A stretch of DNA of 64,000 bases, taken from JADCCX01 sp031431475 (GTDB taxonomy: Bacteria; Pseudomonadota; Alphaproteobacteria; Rhizobiales; Beijerinckiaceae). The stretch is taken from the NCBI GenBank assembly GCA_031431475.1, contig JANPDL010000011.1, positions 8,415-72,414 on the forward strand, written 5' to 3'. Shown piece by piece: positions 15,675 to 24,719 of this stretch (its first letter is position 1; each line of letters starts with the position of its first letter). A model generated the notes under the pieces. It worked only from the letters and a program-made list of their open reading frames with translations. It ran no database searches and was not told the DNA's origin. Both the position numbers and the translations under genes were made by a program.

Positions 15675-17369
15675 TTACGGCGCGGGCGTGTAGGGTACTT
15701 TTGCACCAAGTGTCTGCGTCAGACCGTCGATTTTCAACACCTGCTCGAAGCCATTCTTGCGGAAGACGACTTCCAGCTTGCCCAGAACTTCGCGATCGAC
15801 GTGAAGCTTGTCTCCCGTCGTGTTGGGGCCAGTCGGCGTAAGGTCAAGGGTCAGCGCACCCACAACCACGTTGAGGTCGGTGAAATCATAACCTTCAAGG
15901 ACAACGCTGTTCTTGAGTGTCTTGTTGATGTCGTCGTCGCCGAAGCGTGTCTTCTCGATACTGACGATATCGCTGCCATCACCCTTGTTGAACGTATAGA
16001 CACCGCCGCCGTTCAGTTCAACGGTGTCATTGCCCTTGCCACCCGTCACCGTGGCGTAGTTTGTCACGACAACCTTGTCGTTTCCTTCTCCGGCGTCGAC
16101 GTTGCCACCGAGCAGCAATCTGACATCATCATCGCCAGCGCCGCCTTCAACCGTCGCATTGTTCCAGGCCGAGATTCGGTCGTCGCCGTTGCCGCCGCCC
16201 GCGAAACCACCGTCACGGAGGATCAGGACATCTTCGCCATCGCCGCCGTCGATGCTGGCCTTGACACTGGCCACGATTTCATCGTTTCCGGCACCGCCGT
16301 AAGCGATCTTGGCAATGTCGTCATTTTCAGCATCGAGCGAAAACAGCGTTATGCTGTCGTTACCATCGCCGCCAGACGCAAATCCATCGGAAAAGATGAT
16401 GTCATCGCCCGCATCACCTGACGCGGTGCGAGCGTATATCAGATCGTTGCCATCGCCACCGTCCACAATGGCATCACCCTCAGCTGCGACGAAATCGTCT
16501 CCTGCGCCGGCATTGATCTTCGAGACGTTGTTGCCGGCAATGAAGATGACGTCGCTGCCGTCTCCGGTGTCGAGATCAATTGCGGACAGTCGTGAATCGT
16601 CGCCGGTCGGATCACGCGTGTCGAGCACGACAGTATCATTGGCACTGCCCGTGACCGTCCTGATATAGAAGCCTTCGTTGTCGCTTCTGGCAGAACCGTC
16701 TGGCACGTAAGTTAGCCCCTGTATGCTGCCAAGGCTGGAATCTGTCTTGTCCAGTGCGATCTCGACGCTTTGCGCGCGCAGTGCACCTTTGGTGATCGTT
16801 GTGGTGGCCGCGCCGCCGACGGCAGTGGTGAGCGGAATACCGCGTTCGAACACATCAGGGAGGTCCTGCCGCGCCGCCGAGACTGCGATCTGGCTGGGCT
16901 TGGCGCTTGAGCCGCTGTACCGCCTGATCAACGCAGAAAAATCGAAACCATCATTGTCTGACTGGGCACCGCGCAACAATGCAACGATGGCCGCACCGGT
17001 TGAATTGCCTGCCGATGATTGTGAACGGCTGCTGTTGCGGCTTTCCGTATAAGCGAAACGATGTTCGGCGACCTTCAGGGCTTCTGCAATCGTCGCCGAA
17101 ATATCGTTGGATCGGCTCAGGCCACGCGCTGTTTCGAGTTCAGCCACGGGGTTGGCTTCGCCCGAAACCTGATTAACGAATCGCTGAAGATCACCGGATT
17201 GACCTTGCAGGCTTGTTCGTGTCGTTGATACGGAATTGCCCGCTGCCTGGGCAAGCTTGCTCAACGCTTCCGCATTCGGCCTCAGGGAGACCGAAGCGAT
17301 CAGGGCATAGCTGCCAGCGTTGCGTGATATCTCGACCACTTGAAGGGTTGCCTTGCGTAAGCTGGTCAA
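15675..17369 (-). CDS. RTX-like beta-roll protein with 17-residue repeats
   Basis: A 564-residue protein. The N-terminal ~235 residues are Ser/Ala/Thr-rich with no recognised domain and no signal peptide. Residues about 270-470 contain around twelve GGxGxDx-hydrophobic-x motifs, the calcium-binding signature of RTX beta-rolls. In the best region (about 350-460) six successive units are exactly 17 residues long, each with one glycine-Asp turn followed by a beta strand, rather than tandem nonapeptides. The C-terminal ~95 residues may be a secretion or capping region. It could be secreted by a type I system, but none is in the window. The start is a TTG at 17369 with GGAG 7 bases upstream. Confidence 0.72.
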   Translation of the reverse strand: MTSLRKATLQVVEISRNAGSYALIASVSLRPNAEALSKLAQAAGNSVSTTRTSLQGQSGDLQRFVNQVSGEANPVAELETARGLSRSNDISATIAEALKVAEHRFAYTESRNSSRSQSSAGNSTGAAIVALLRGAQSDNDGFDFSALIRRYSGSSAKPSQIAVSAARQDLPDVFERGIPLTTAVGGAATTTITKGALRAQSVEIALDKTDSSLGSIQGLTYVPDGSARSDNEGFYIRTVTGSANDTVVLDTRDPTGDDSRLSAIDLDTGDGSDVIFIAGNNVSKINAGAGDDFVAAEGDAIVDGGDGNDLIYARTASGDAGDDIIFSDGFASGGDGNDSITLFSLDAENDDIAKIAYGGAGNDEIVASVKASIDGGDGEDVLILRDGGFAGGGNGDDRISAWNNATVEGGAGDDDVRLLLGGNVDAGEGNDKVVVTNYATVTGGKGNDTVELNGGGVYTFNKGDGSDIVSIEKTRFGDDDINKTLKNSVVLEGYDFTDLNVVVGALTLDLTPTGPNTTGDKLHVDREVLGKLEVVFRKNGFEQVLKIDGLTQTLGAKVPYTPAP

Positions 17370-17436
17370 ACGCTACGCTCCGGGGATAAACAAAGCCTTT
17401 AAGGGATAGGTTAAAGGCATGTGCTTCTGCTGATTA

Positions 17437-18432
17437 TTACTCCGCTCCCGGCAAAACCCTGTCTGGCGGTCTATGCCCGTCGGTGAAGGTCTTCACATTG
17501 ATGATGACCTTTTCGCCCATTTCGATGCGGCTTTCCGATGTTGCCGAGCCCATATGCGGCAGCAGCACCGCCTTGCCCTGTTCGGCCAATTTCAGCAGGC
17601 GGGGGTTTACCTGCGGCTCATGCTCGAAGACATCGAGGCCAGCGCCGCCCAGTTTGCCCTGCTCCAGCAGTTCCGCCAGCGCCTCCTCATCCACGATCTC
17701 GCCACGCGCTGTATTGATCAGGATCGCATGAGGTTGCAGCAGTTTCAGGCGTCGGCCAGACAGAAGGTGGTATGTGGCTGGCGTATGCGGGCAATGGATC
17801 GAGATGATGTCCATGCGGCTCATCATGCGGTCGAGACTGTCCCAGTACGTCGCATCCAGCTCCTGCTCGATACGGGCGGCAGCGGGTCGGCGGTTATGGT
17901 AATGGATCTGAAGGCCGAATGCTTTCGCGCGCTTGGCGAGGGCGAAACCAATGCGGCCCAGACCGACGATACCCAGTCGTTTGCCCGAAATGCGTTGCCC
18001 CAGCATCCAGCTTGGCGACCAGCCTGTGAATTGGCCTGACGTAACGGCGCGCGCGCCATCGACGAAGCGGCGCGACACGGCGACGATCAGCGCCATGGTG
18101 AAATCCGCCATGTCGTCAGTCAGCACGCCCGGCGTGTTGGTGACGGTGATGCCGCGCGCATAGGCGGCCTTCACGTCGATGTTGTCGACGCCGTTGCCGA
18201 AATTGGCGATCAATTTCAGCCTGGGACCGGCAGCGGCGATGATCTCGGCATCGATCCGGTCGGTGACCGTCGGCACCAGCACATCGGCCTCCGCCACGGC
18301 CTGTTTCAGAGCGGCCATATCCATCGGCAGGTCGCTGGCATTCAGCCGCGCATCGAACAGTTCGCCCATGCGAAGCTCCACAAGCCCTGGCAGTTTGCGC
18401 GTAATGATAACGGTCGATTTACGATAAGGCAT
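17437..18432 (-). CDS. D-2-hydroxyacid dehydrogenase (glyoxylate/hydroxypyruvate reductase-like)
   Basis: A 331-residue NAD(P)-dependent dehydrogenase. The nucleotide-binding fold shows RLGIVGLGRIGFALAKR near residue 147. Catalytic residues sit in NTARGEIVDEEAL (Arg, about 238), in the Glu-containing DVFEHEPQV, and in LLPHMGSAT (His, about 288). GNGVDNIDVKAA near 80 is typical of the glyoxylate reductase/glycerate dehydrogenase group. The cytosolic enzyme would reduce glyoxylate or hydroxypyruvate; formate dehydrogenase is unlikely from the motifs. It stands alone. Confidence 0.9.
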   Translation of the reverse strand: MPYRKSTVIITRKLPGLVELRMGELFDARLNASDLPMDMAALKQAVAEADVLVPTVTDRIDAEIIAAAGPRLKLIANFGNGVDNIDVKAAYARGITVTNTPGVLTDDMADFTMALIVAVSRRFVDGARAVTSGQFTGWSPSWMLGQRISGKRLGIVGLGRIGFALAKRAKAFGLQIHYHNRRPAAARIEQELDATYWDSLDRMMSRMDIISIHCPHTPATYHLLSGRRLKLLQPHAILINTARGEIVDEEALAELLEQGKLGGAGLDVFEHEPQVNPRLLKLAEQGKAVLLPHMGSATSESRIEMGEKVIINVKTFTDGHRPPDRVLPGAE

Positions 18433-18681
18433 CGTTGCCTGGATCCTTCAGCCTTTTCATGCCCTCGGCGCGCCGTTCCTTCATACACCCTTAACAGGCA
18501 CCTGCGACAACCGTTCGAACTGTCGATAGCCTGTTCACAACTATATCGGTCCTAGTGTAGCAAGCCGGTTTAGCAAAGACGTGCGTTAGCACAAGGACGG
18601 CATCGACTTCTCCGCCTTGCTCGTGTCGAAATTCGATGCGATTCATATCCGGAGGATTACTGCAGAAAGCGGTCAGGGGTA

Positions 18682-19206
18682 ATGGCGTTGCGTGTTTTCA
18701 ATCTGAAGATTGTGCTGGGTGCTGCTGTCGCACTGGTGATTGTCTCTCCGGCGCAGGCGCAGGAAACCACGGGCTCGGTCAGTGGCCTGCCCATTCCGCG
18801 CTTTGTCAGCCTCAAGCCCTCCGATACGCCGATGCGCGAAGGCCCTTCCAAGGATCACCGCATCAAATGGCTTTTCAAGAAGGAAGGCGTTCCCGTCGAG
18901 ATCATCGCCGAGTTCGAGAACTGGCGGCGCGTGCGGGATTCGGAAGGTGATGATGGCTGGGTCTTCCATTCCCGGTTATCCGGCCGACGCACAGGGCAAA
19001 TCAACCCAAAGCTCAAGCAGGCCGACATCCCGCTCCATGCTCGTGACAACGAGAGCACGGCAGTGGTGGCGCGACTGCAGCCCGGCGTGATCGGCTCCGT
19101 GGAGCAATGCACGGGCAAGTGGTGCCGCCTGATCGGCGACGGCTTCGACGGCTGGTTGCCGCAGGAGCGCCTCTGGGGTGTCTATCCGGGGGAACGCGTG
19201 AAATAG
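18682..19206 (+). CDS. Exported SH3-domain protein
   Basis: A 174-residue periplasmic protein. The signal peptide (VFNLKIVLGAAVALVIVSPAQAQ) is followed by two bacterial SH3-like repeats, the first around REGPSKDHRIKWLFKKEG with WRRVRDSEGDDGWV, the second around ARDNESTAVVARLQPGV with WCRLIGDGFDGWLPQERLWG. This is the SH3_4/DUF1058 arrangement common in alphaproteobacteria. It probably binds peptidoglycan. The ATG at 18682 has AGGGG upstream. Confidence 0.85.
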   Translation: MALRVFNLKIVLGAAVALVIVSPAQAQETTGSVSGLPIPRFVSLKPSDTPMREGPSKDHRIKWLFKKEGVPVEIIAEFENWRRVRDSEGDDGWVFHSRLSGRRTGQINPKLKQADIPLHARDNESTAVVARLQPGVIGSVEQCTGKWCRLIGDGFDGWLPQERLWGVYPGERVK

Positions 19207-19548
19207 CACGCGACTTTGAGCCCGTGTCCACGAGGACCGGGGTTTCACGTCAGTGAGAAATGCCGGGATGGCCCTCAACCGCAACAGGCGGGTCTTGAGG
19301 GGCGTGTCAGGGCAGTTCAGGCTTGCTGGGTGAAAACCACCCCGGCGCTTCCGCCAGCAGGGCCGCCAGCCGCCGTGGTGAGGCAACAGACGACCCGCCG
19401 ACATCATCAAAAGCCCGCTGGCCCGGCCGCCGCCTTCAAACATATGATGATGGGGAAGGGGTATAATAGGAATATATTCATTTGTCAAGATGGTAATTTA
19501 AGGCACCACTTACTCTGCATGGCTGGGAGACCGCCCGCACTCCCACTC
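19207..19548. other. Intergenic region with inverted repeat, no gene seen
   Basis: About 340 bp between the SH3 gene and the converging lytic transglycosylase. CCCTCAA (19272-19278) pairs with TTGAGGG (19295-19301), and GGGTG-AAAAC-CACCC follows near 19328. From about 19440 the DNA turns AT-rich. These hairpins could terminate transcription or fold in a small RNA, but I recognise no RNA family. Confidence 0.35.
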
Positions 19549-21618
19549 CTATTGCCGCCGCCCGCGCTCCATGTCCTCGCCTATCAGCAGCGCTGACCGG
19601 TTGTCAGTGAACCTTGCGCGATAAACCTGATAGTTTTCCATGATCTTCTGTACGTAGTGGCGGGTCTCGTAGAACGGGATGCGCTCCACCCAGTCCACCA
19701 CATCCACGCCGGGCTTGCGGGGATCGCCGAAGGTTTCGATCCATTCGCGTACGCGGCCTCCGCCAGCGTTGTAGGAGGCGAAGGTCATGACGATGGAGCC
19801 TTTGGTTTCCTCCATCAATTCACCCAGATGCGCTGCACCCAGCATCGCGTTGAAGGCCGGCTCCGCGATCAGCCGTTCGGCACTAAATGGCACCTTGAAG
19901 CGGCTGGCGGTGCGTGACGCCGTGGAGGGCAGCATCTGCATCAGGCCGCGCGCATTGGCGTGGGACATCGCCTTGGCATTGAAGGCGCTTTCCTGCCGCG
20001 CGATGGCATAGACCATCGCCTTGTCCTGTGACCCCGGCAGCGGTTGGTAGCGGGGAATGCCGAAGGTGGGGAAGGCATGCTGCTCCAGCGCCAGACCCCG
20101 CGCGGTCGCCAGCTTGCCAATGGCCAGCACGCTTGGCGCATCGCCCATGGCCATGAACTGTTTCGCGATTACATCGACATGGCTGGCCGAGGGTGCCGTG
20201 CGGGCGAAATCGATGGCCAGTGGCGTGGCAAGGTCTTTCAGATCAGCGTCCAGCAATCGCTGGATCAGTTGTCCCGCTGGGCTCGCCAGCACCATGGCCT
20301 CATCCATGTCGGATGCTTCCGTCACTGGCAGATGCAGCGCATCACGGCCGAGGCGATCTGCTGCAAGCTGACCGTAATAGGTCGCGGGCAGGGCGGCGGC
20401 GACTTCATAGGCCTGAGTGCTGGTTCCCTCGCCGGTTGCACCGGCCTCCAGCGCACGGCCCCGCCAGTACGCGGCACGGGATTTCGCGGCGGTGAGTTCG
20501 GCGAGCCTGGCCGATTGATCAAAATGGATCAGCGCGGTCTGCGGATAGTTGAGATAGCGCAGCGCGATCCAGCCCGCGTGGAACTCGGCTTCGGCGCGCC
20601 GACCGGTGGAAACGGCACCGTGTTCCGCCGCGACGCGGTAGGCTCCCGCCGGATCATTCGCATCAAGCAGGCGGCGCAGCAGCACCCGGCGCTCGGTCCA
20701 GTATTCATCGGGGTCGGCCAGAAGGCTGGCGTCGCGCGGTGATGTCACCATGGCAGTGAGCGCTTCGCCCAGCTTGTCCTGCCGCCGCAGGATCTGCGAC
20801 TGCGCTAATTTGAACGAGGAATGGCTGCGCAGTGAGAGTGGTACCGCGTCCAGCGGCTGGGAGGATTCACCTTTGGCCTGCGCGGCGGCCAAAGCCTGCG
20901 CCAGTTTCAACTGGTCTTCCCCCAGAGTTCCGGCGACGCGAAGTCCTTCCGCGCGCTGGTTGTTCAGGATCAGCCGATGGACGCGCATGGCCTTCTCGGC
21001 AGGTGAGAAGATGTCCGGAAAGGTTTTCTCGAGAAGCTCGGCCACATCCCGCGTAATCGTGCGGTCACGGTAAGCCTCCAGCGCCATTCGCCCGGCCTTC
21101 CCGGCATCACCCCTGCTGGCCCAGGCCGCCGCAAGCGCCGCGCGGCCATTGGCGCTTTCAGGCTGACGCGTTGCAAAAAACGCCAGCACGCGATCCGCCC
21201 TCGTACGCTCAATGATCAGGGCGTCCTCCGCCTTGCGCTGCAACCAGCGCTGCGCAGGTATTGCGGGATTGGCCTGGATGAAGCGGTTCAGCCTGTCGAA
21301 GCCTACGGAACGATCAGCCGTGCGTATGGCTATCCATTCCGCCGCGATTTTTGTCTGGGCATCCGTGATCCGCTGGGCCAGTGCATCACCCGCCGCCAGA
21401 TCGCCTTTGCGGTAGAGATCGGCTGCGGCTTTCAGCATGCTGATCTCGGGAAACCGGTCCGCAACGGCCATTTTCAACGGGCGTTCAACGGGAAGTGCTC
21501 CTGTCGTCACGGGGTCGTTGACCTGAACCAGTTGTGCCTGGGCCGCAGTTCCGAACGGTGTCGAAAGGGCGGTTACGACGGAAAGGGAGGCAGCCAGACG
21601 TGCAAGAATGCGGATCAT
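19549..21618 (-). CDS. slt: Soluble lytic murein transglycosylase
   Basis: A 689-residue periplasmic enzyme cleaving peptidoglycan glycosidic bonds with formation of 1,6-anhydromuramic acid. After a signal peptide (residues 1-29) comes a long alpha-superhelical U/L-domain-like region, then a C-terminal lysozyme-like SLT domain with the catalytic Glu in ARQESAFNAKAMS (about residue 550), GLMQMLPSTA, and FASYNAGGGRV near 620. Length and architecture match alphaproteobacterial Slt70-like enzymes. It is divergent from the BLUF gene with 106 bp between the starts. Confidence 0.92.
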   Translation of the reverse strand: MIRILARLAASLSVVTALSTPFGTAAQAQLVQVNDPVTTGALPVERPLKMAVADRFPEISMLKAAADLYRKGDLAAGDALAQRITDAQTKIAAEWIAIRTADRSVGFDRLNRFIQANPAIPAQRWLQRKAEDALIIERTRADRVLAFFATRQPESANGRAALAAAWASRGDAGKAGRMALEAYRDRTITRDVAELLEKTFPDIFSPAEKAMRVHRLILNNQRAEGLRVAGTLGEDQLKLAQALAAAQAKGESSQPLDAVPLSLRSHSSFKLAQSQILRRQDKLGEALTAMVTSPRDASLLADPDEYWTERRVLLRRLLDANDPAGAYRVAAEHGAVSTGRRAEAEFHAGWIALRYLNYPQTALIHFDQSARLAELTAAKSRAAYWRGRALEAGATGEGTSTQAYEVAAALPATYYGQLAADRLGRDALHLPVTEASDMDEAMVLASPAGQLIQRLLDADLKDLATPLAIDFARTAPSASHVDVIAKQFMAMGDAPSVLAIGKLATARGLALEQHAFPTFGIPRYQPLPGSQDKAMVYAIARQESAFNAKAMSHANARGLMQMLPSTASRTASRFKVPFSAERLIAEPAFNAMLGAAHLGELMEETKGSIVMTFASYNAGGGRVREWIETFGDPRKPGVDVVDWVERIPFYETRHYVQKIMENYQVYRARFTDNRSALLIGEDMERGRRQ

Positions 21619-21724
21619 TCACAAGCCTCTCATGGCAGTTGCCCGTATTCCTGCACAGGAGGTCTTGACGGATCGTTAACCAAAAACCACAACGCTGCTA
21701 AGGCAGTCAAAAAGAGGCAGAATC

Positions 21725-22141
21725 ATGCCCTTCAAGCAACTCATCTATTGCAGTAGACCCAGTGCACCTGTTGGCGGGCAACAGGAAGCGCTTGCGTCCA
21801 TCATGGATACTGCAGCTCGTATCAACAGCCACAACGAGATCACGGGTTGCCTTGGTCATAGTCGTGACTGGTTCATTCAGGTGATTGAAGGACCGGAAGC
21901 TGCCGTTACGGAAACCTACACCCGGATCGGGCGTGATACGCGTCATTCCGATGTGCGCATCCTGTTGACCCGCGAGATCAGGAACAGAAGCTTCCCTGAA
22001 TGGAGCATGGCGTCGGTTTCCCTTGATGAGGCTGCGCCATTCGGAGTTGTCGATACCGTAATGTCTCCAGAGACAACGCCACCCTTGCAGTTGCTGATGT
22101 GGCTGATGAATAAAGCCGACAAGATGCGCATGAAGCGCTGA
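21725..22141 (+). CDS. Short BLUF-domain blue-light sensor
   Basis: A 138-residue protein that is almost only a BLUF domain (sensor of blue light using FAD). The key residues are present: Tyr in QLIYCS (residue 8), Asn in ARINSHNEITG (about 34), Gln in WFIQVIEGP (about 57), and the conserved RSFPEWSM block near 92 with Trp and Met. Light rearranges the Tyr/Gln hydrogen bonds around flavin and alters a C-terminal helix. The short tail has no effector domain, so it must act through a partner. An AGAGG site lies upstream. dapA follows after 80 bp. Confidence 0.88.
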   Translation: MPFKQLIYCSRPSAPVGGQQEALASIMDTAARINSHNEITGCLGHSRDWFIQVIEGPEAAVTETYTRIGRDTRHSDVRILLTREIRNRSFPEWSMASVSLDEAAPFGVVDTVMSPETTPPLQLLMWLMNKADKMRMKR

Positions 22142-22221
22142 ATGCCCTTTCTCTTTGCATCAGGCTCAAAGCACGGGTAAGCATCCCGCTCGGTTGTCCT
22201 CGCGTCTCAAGGGTCTGTGCC

Positions 22222-23115
22222 ATGTCTTCCAGTCGTTCGCTCAAGGGGTCGCTCACCGCGCTTGTCACGCCCTTCCGCAATGGCAAACTGGATGAGGCTG
22301 CTTTTCGCGCCCATGTGAGCTGGCAGATCGAGAACGGCACGTCCGGTCTTGTGCCCGTCGGCACCACGGGCGAGAGCCCGACGCTCAGCCATGCCGAACA
22401 CAAGCTGGTGGTGGAATGGTGCGTCTCGGAATCGAAGGGCCGCGCGCCTGTCGTGGCCGGTGCCGGTTCCAACAACACGGCCGAAGCGATCGATCTGGCG
22501 AAGCATGCCGAAAAGGCAGGAGCCGACGCGCTGCTCGTGGTCACGCCCTATTACAACAAGCCGACGCAGGAAGGGCTATACCAGCATTTCGCGGCGATCG
22601 ATGACGCGGTCGGTATCCCGATCCTGATCTACAACATCCCGCCGCGCTCTGTGGTGGATATGTCGAACGCCACGATGGCGCGGTTGTATGAGCGTGGTCG
22701 CAACATCGCTGGTGTCAAGGACGCCACCGCCAACATCGCGCGCGTCTCGCAGCAGCGGCATCTGATGGGGCCGGATTTCATCCAGCTTTCGGGTGAGGAC
22801 ATGACCGCGCTGGCCTATAATGCTGCGGGTGGCCATGGCTGCATTTCCGTTGTCGCCAATATCGCGCCCAAGCTCTGCGCGGAGATGCAGAACCTCTCTC
22901 TCAAGGGGGATTATGTGGGTGCGCTCAAGGTTCAGGACCGCCTCGTGCCGCTGCATGATGCCACGTTTCTGGAGCCGGGCCTTGCGGGTGCCAAGGCAGG
23001 CCTCAACCTGCTGGGCCGCATGAACGAGGAGGTGCGCCTGCCACTGCTGTCGGTCACGGCTGGCACGAAGGATGCAATCCGCAAGGCGCTGGTGCATGCG
23101 GGATTGCTGAATTGA
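22222..23115 (+). CDS. dapA: 4-hydroxy-tetrahydrodipicolinate synthase
   Basis: A 297-residue TIM-barrel class I aldolase condensing pyruvate with aspartate semialdehyde in lysine/diaminopimelate synthesis. Motifs are GTTGESPTLSHAEH near residue 47, LLVVTPYYNKPTQEG near 107 with the catalytic Tyr, and IAGVKDATANI near 163 with the Schiff-base Lys. Length is normal. smpB starts 16 bp downstream, the common alphaproteobacterial dapA-smpB arrangement. Confidence 0.96.
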   Translation: MSSSRSLKGSLTALVTPFRNGKLDEAAFRAHVSWQIENGTSGLVPVGTTGESPTLSHAEHKLVVEWCVSESKGRAPVVAGAGSNNTAEAIDLAKHAEKAGADALLVVTPYYNKPTQEGLYQHFAAIDDAVGIPILIYNIPPRSVVDMSNATMARLYERGRNIAGVKDATANIARVSQQRHLMGPDFIQLSGEDMTALAYNAAGGHGCISVVANIAPKLCAEMQNLSLKGDYVGALKVQDRLVPLHDATFLEPGLAGAKAGLNLLGRMNEEVRLPLLSVTAGTKDAIRKALVHAGLLN

Positions 23116-23131
23116 TTCAGCTGCTTCATTC

Positions 23132-23650
23132 ATGAGCACCATCCCGACCAAACCGGCAGTTGCCAGGCCGCAGCCTTCGGGCAAGCCGAAAAAGAGCCGC
23201 TACAAGCTGATCGCCGACAACCGCAAGGCGCGGTTCAACTACGAGATCGGTGATGTCGTCGAGGCGGGCATCATGCTGACCGGCACGGAGGTGAAAAGCC
23301 TGCGGCTTGGCAAGGCCATGATCGCGGAGAGCTATGCCTCCAACGAGAACGGCGAGCTCTATCTGATCAATTCCTACATCCCGGAATATCTGCAGGCCAA
23401 CCGCTTCAACCACGAGCCGAAACGGCCCCGCAAACTGCTCCTGCACAGGAAGGAAATCGCCAGGCTTTTCCACGCGACATCGCGCGACGGCATGACGATT
23501 GTGCCGCTCAAGCTGTTCTTCAACGATCAGGGGCGTGCCAAGGTCGAGATCGCGCTAGGCAAGGGCAAGAAGCTGCACGACAAGCGCGAGACGGAGAAGC
23601 AGCGCGACTGGGACCGGGAGAAGGGGCGGCTGCTGCGGGACCGGGGGTAG
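23132..23650 (+). CDS. smpB: SsrA-binding protein
   Basis: A 172-residue tmRNA-binding protein essential for trans-translation rescue of stalled ribosomes. Visible are NRKARFNYEIGDVVEAGI near residue 28, LTGTEVKSLRLGK near 48 (OB-fold core), FHATSRDGMTIVPLKLFF near 110, and the basic C-terminal tail GKGKKLHDKRETEKQRDW that enters the decoding site. The tmRNA gene itself is not in the window. It forms an operon with dapA. Confidence 0.96.
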   Translation: MSTIPTKPAVARPQPSGKPKKSRYKLIADNRKARFNYEIGDVVEAGIMLTGTEVKSLRLGKAMIAESYASNENGELYLINSYIPEYLQANRFNHEPKRPRKLLLHRKEIARLFHATSRDGMTIVPLKLFFNDQGRAKVEIALGKGKKLHDKRETEKQRDWDREKGRLLRDRG

Positions 23651-23989
23651 AGCGTTATCCCCGACCACGTCCGGCGCTGGCTGGAGTGCAAGATCGGAAA
23701 TCCAGGGCAAATATCTTTCCTGGCCATATTGTTTCTGCCGCCACGTCGAGCAAATCGGGGACTGCTTCCGCTTTCTGGAGAGAAGCGATAGCGCAGCGGA
23801 AGAAACCGGAAGCTGTCCTCGCTTTGCGGACAGGATGAGGCAGGGTGGCCGACCGCTTGCACTCAGCCCTTGGATACCGCACACCCATCGAGTTCGAGCA
23901 GCATATCGCCCGAAGCCCATTCAACCCCAAACCAGCAACAGAACCCATGTCACCAAATTAAGCGTGTCTCAAGCATGGGGTGCAGTCCA
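23651..23989. other. Non-coding region with REP-like hairpins, upstream of RAYT
   Basis: No convincing gene. CTTCCGCT (23765-23772) pairs perfectly with AGCGGAAG (23795-23802), and GCTTCCG (23764-23770) can alternatively pair with CGGAAGC (23807-23813). A further hairpin spans 23813-23833 (CTGTC/GACAG plus CGC/GCG around TTT). Adjacent mutually pairing GC-rich stems next to a RAYT gene resemble repetitive extragenic palindromes. Confidence 0.4.
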
Positions 23990-24001
23990 ATACCAATTGC
24001 A
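23990..24001. repeat. 12-bp inverted repeat, left copy, flanking RAYT
   Basis: ATACCAATTGCA, the exact reverse complement of 24708-24719. The copy lies 4 bp beyond the transposase stop, so the pair frames the 672-bp gene closely. It may be an element end or two copies of a dispersed intergenic motif. Confidence 0.55.
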
Positions 24002-24005
24002 GAAA

Positions 24006-24677
24006 CTATCCACCTGCTTTTTTCCCCTTCGGTCCTCGCTTTTGTGGCGCGACGCTGTAGCCAAGGCGCTGCTCGACATCGGCCACGAATGCGGCGCTGC
24101 CCAGCGGACGACCGGTCATGCTCTTGGTTTCAAGGTCAAACAGGGCGGCGGCTTCGTCAAGGGACATCGCGAACAGCTCACGTGGGTTTGCCACACGCTC
24201 CAGCAGTGGCCTGACGCTCACCAGCCCATCGTCGCGGCGTTGCAGATGTGCCGTGGCGCTGGACCACGGCCATTCCTCGGCCCGCGTCACCATCCCGGCC
24301 CGCACCGGGTTGAACGCCAGATACCGGACAGCTGACAGAAGATGTGCATCATCCATCACTGTCGAGGAAAACCGGCCCTGGAACAGGTGGCCTGTCACCC
24401 GCGCCCGTGCATTGACAAAGGCTGTATAGCGCCGGTGCGCCTCGCCAACCGCACGCGAAAGACCCACCGCCGATGACGGCGCCAGAACCAGATGAACGTG
24501 GTTGGGCATCAGGCAATAGGCAAGGCAAACCACGCCATTGGCCCTGCACCGCTCCGCCATCAGATCACGGTACAGCGCATAATCCCCCACCTCGGAAAAC
24601 AGCACCTGACGCCGGTTGCCGCGCTGCGTCACGTGATGGGGAAGATCAGGAACCGTGATGCGGGAAAGCCGGGCCAT
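24006..24677 (-). mobile_element. REP-associated tyrosine transposase (RAYT, IS200/IS605-like TnpA)
   Basis: A 223-residue HUH-type single-strand transposase of the Y1/REP family. The N-terminus PDLPHHVTQRGNRRQVLF is the RAYT hallmark. The HUH pair is in CLMPNHVHLVL near residue 59, the likely catalytic Tyr is in AHRRYTAFVN near 86, and RYLAFNPVRAGMV near 120 is the typical C-terminal block. RAYTs are domesticated, usually single-copy genes thought to act on REP palindromes. The C-terminus is basic (QKRGPKGKKAGG). The reading frame is intact and framed by 12-bp inverted repeats. Confidence 0.9.
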
Positions 24678-24707
24678 TCATCGGTGATATCGCATGCGGC
24701 CTATTGA

Positions 24708-24719
24708 TGCAATTGGTAT
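24708..24719. repeat. 12-bp inverted repeat, right copy, flanking RAYT
   Basis: TGCAATTGGTAT, the exact reverse complement of 23990-24001, 30 bp upstream of the transposase start. Its last base overlaps the stop of the RHS gene fossil, so it may mark the junction between two inserted segments. Confidence 0.55.

Noticed and set aside
19207..19440. Possible structured RNA between SH3 gene and slt
   Set aside because: Inverted repeats exist, but the region lacks the SRP RNA, tmRNA, 6S or RNase P landmarks that I can recognise.
23655..23948. 97-codon minus-strand frame between smpB and the RAYT
   Set aside because: No domain, no ribosome site, and it is rich in hairpin sequence; it is better explained as non-coding REP-like DNA.
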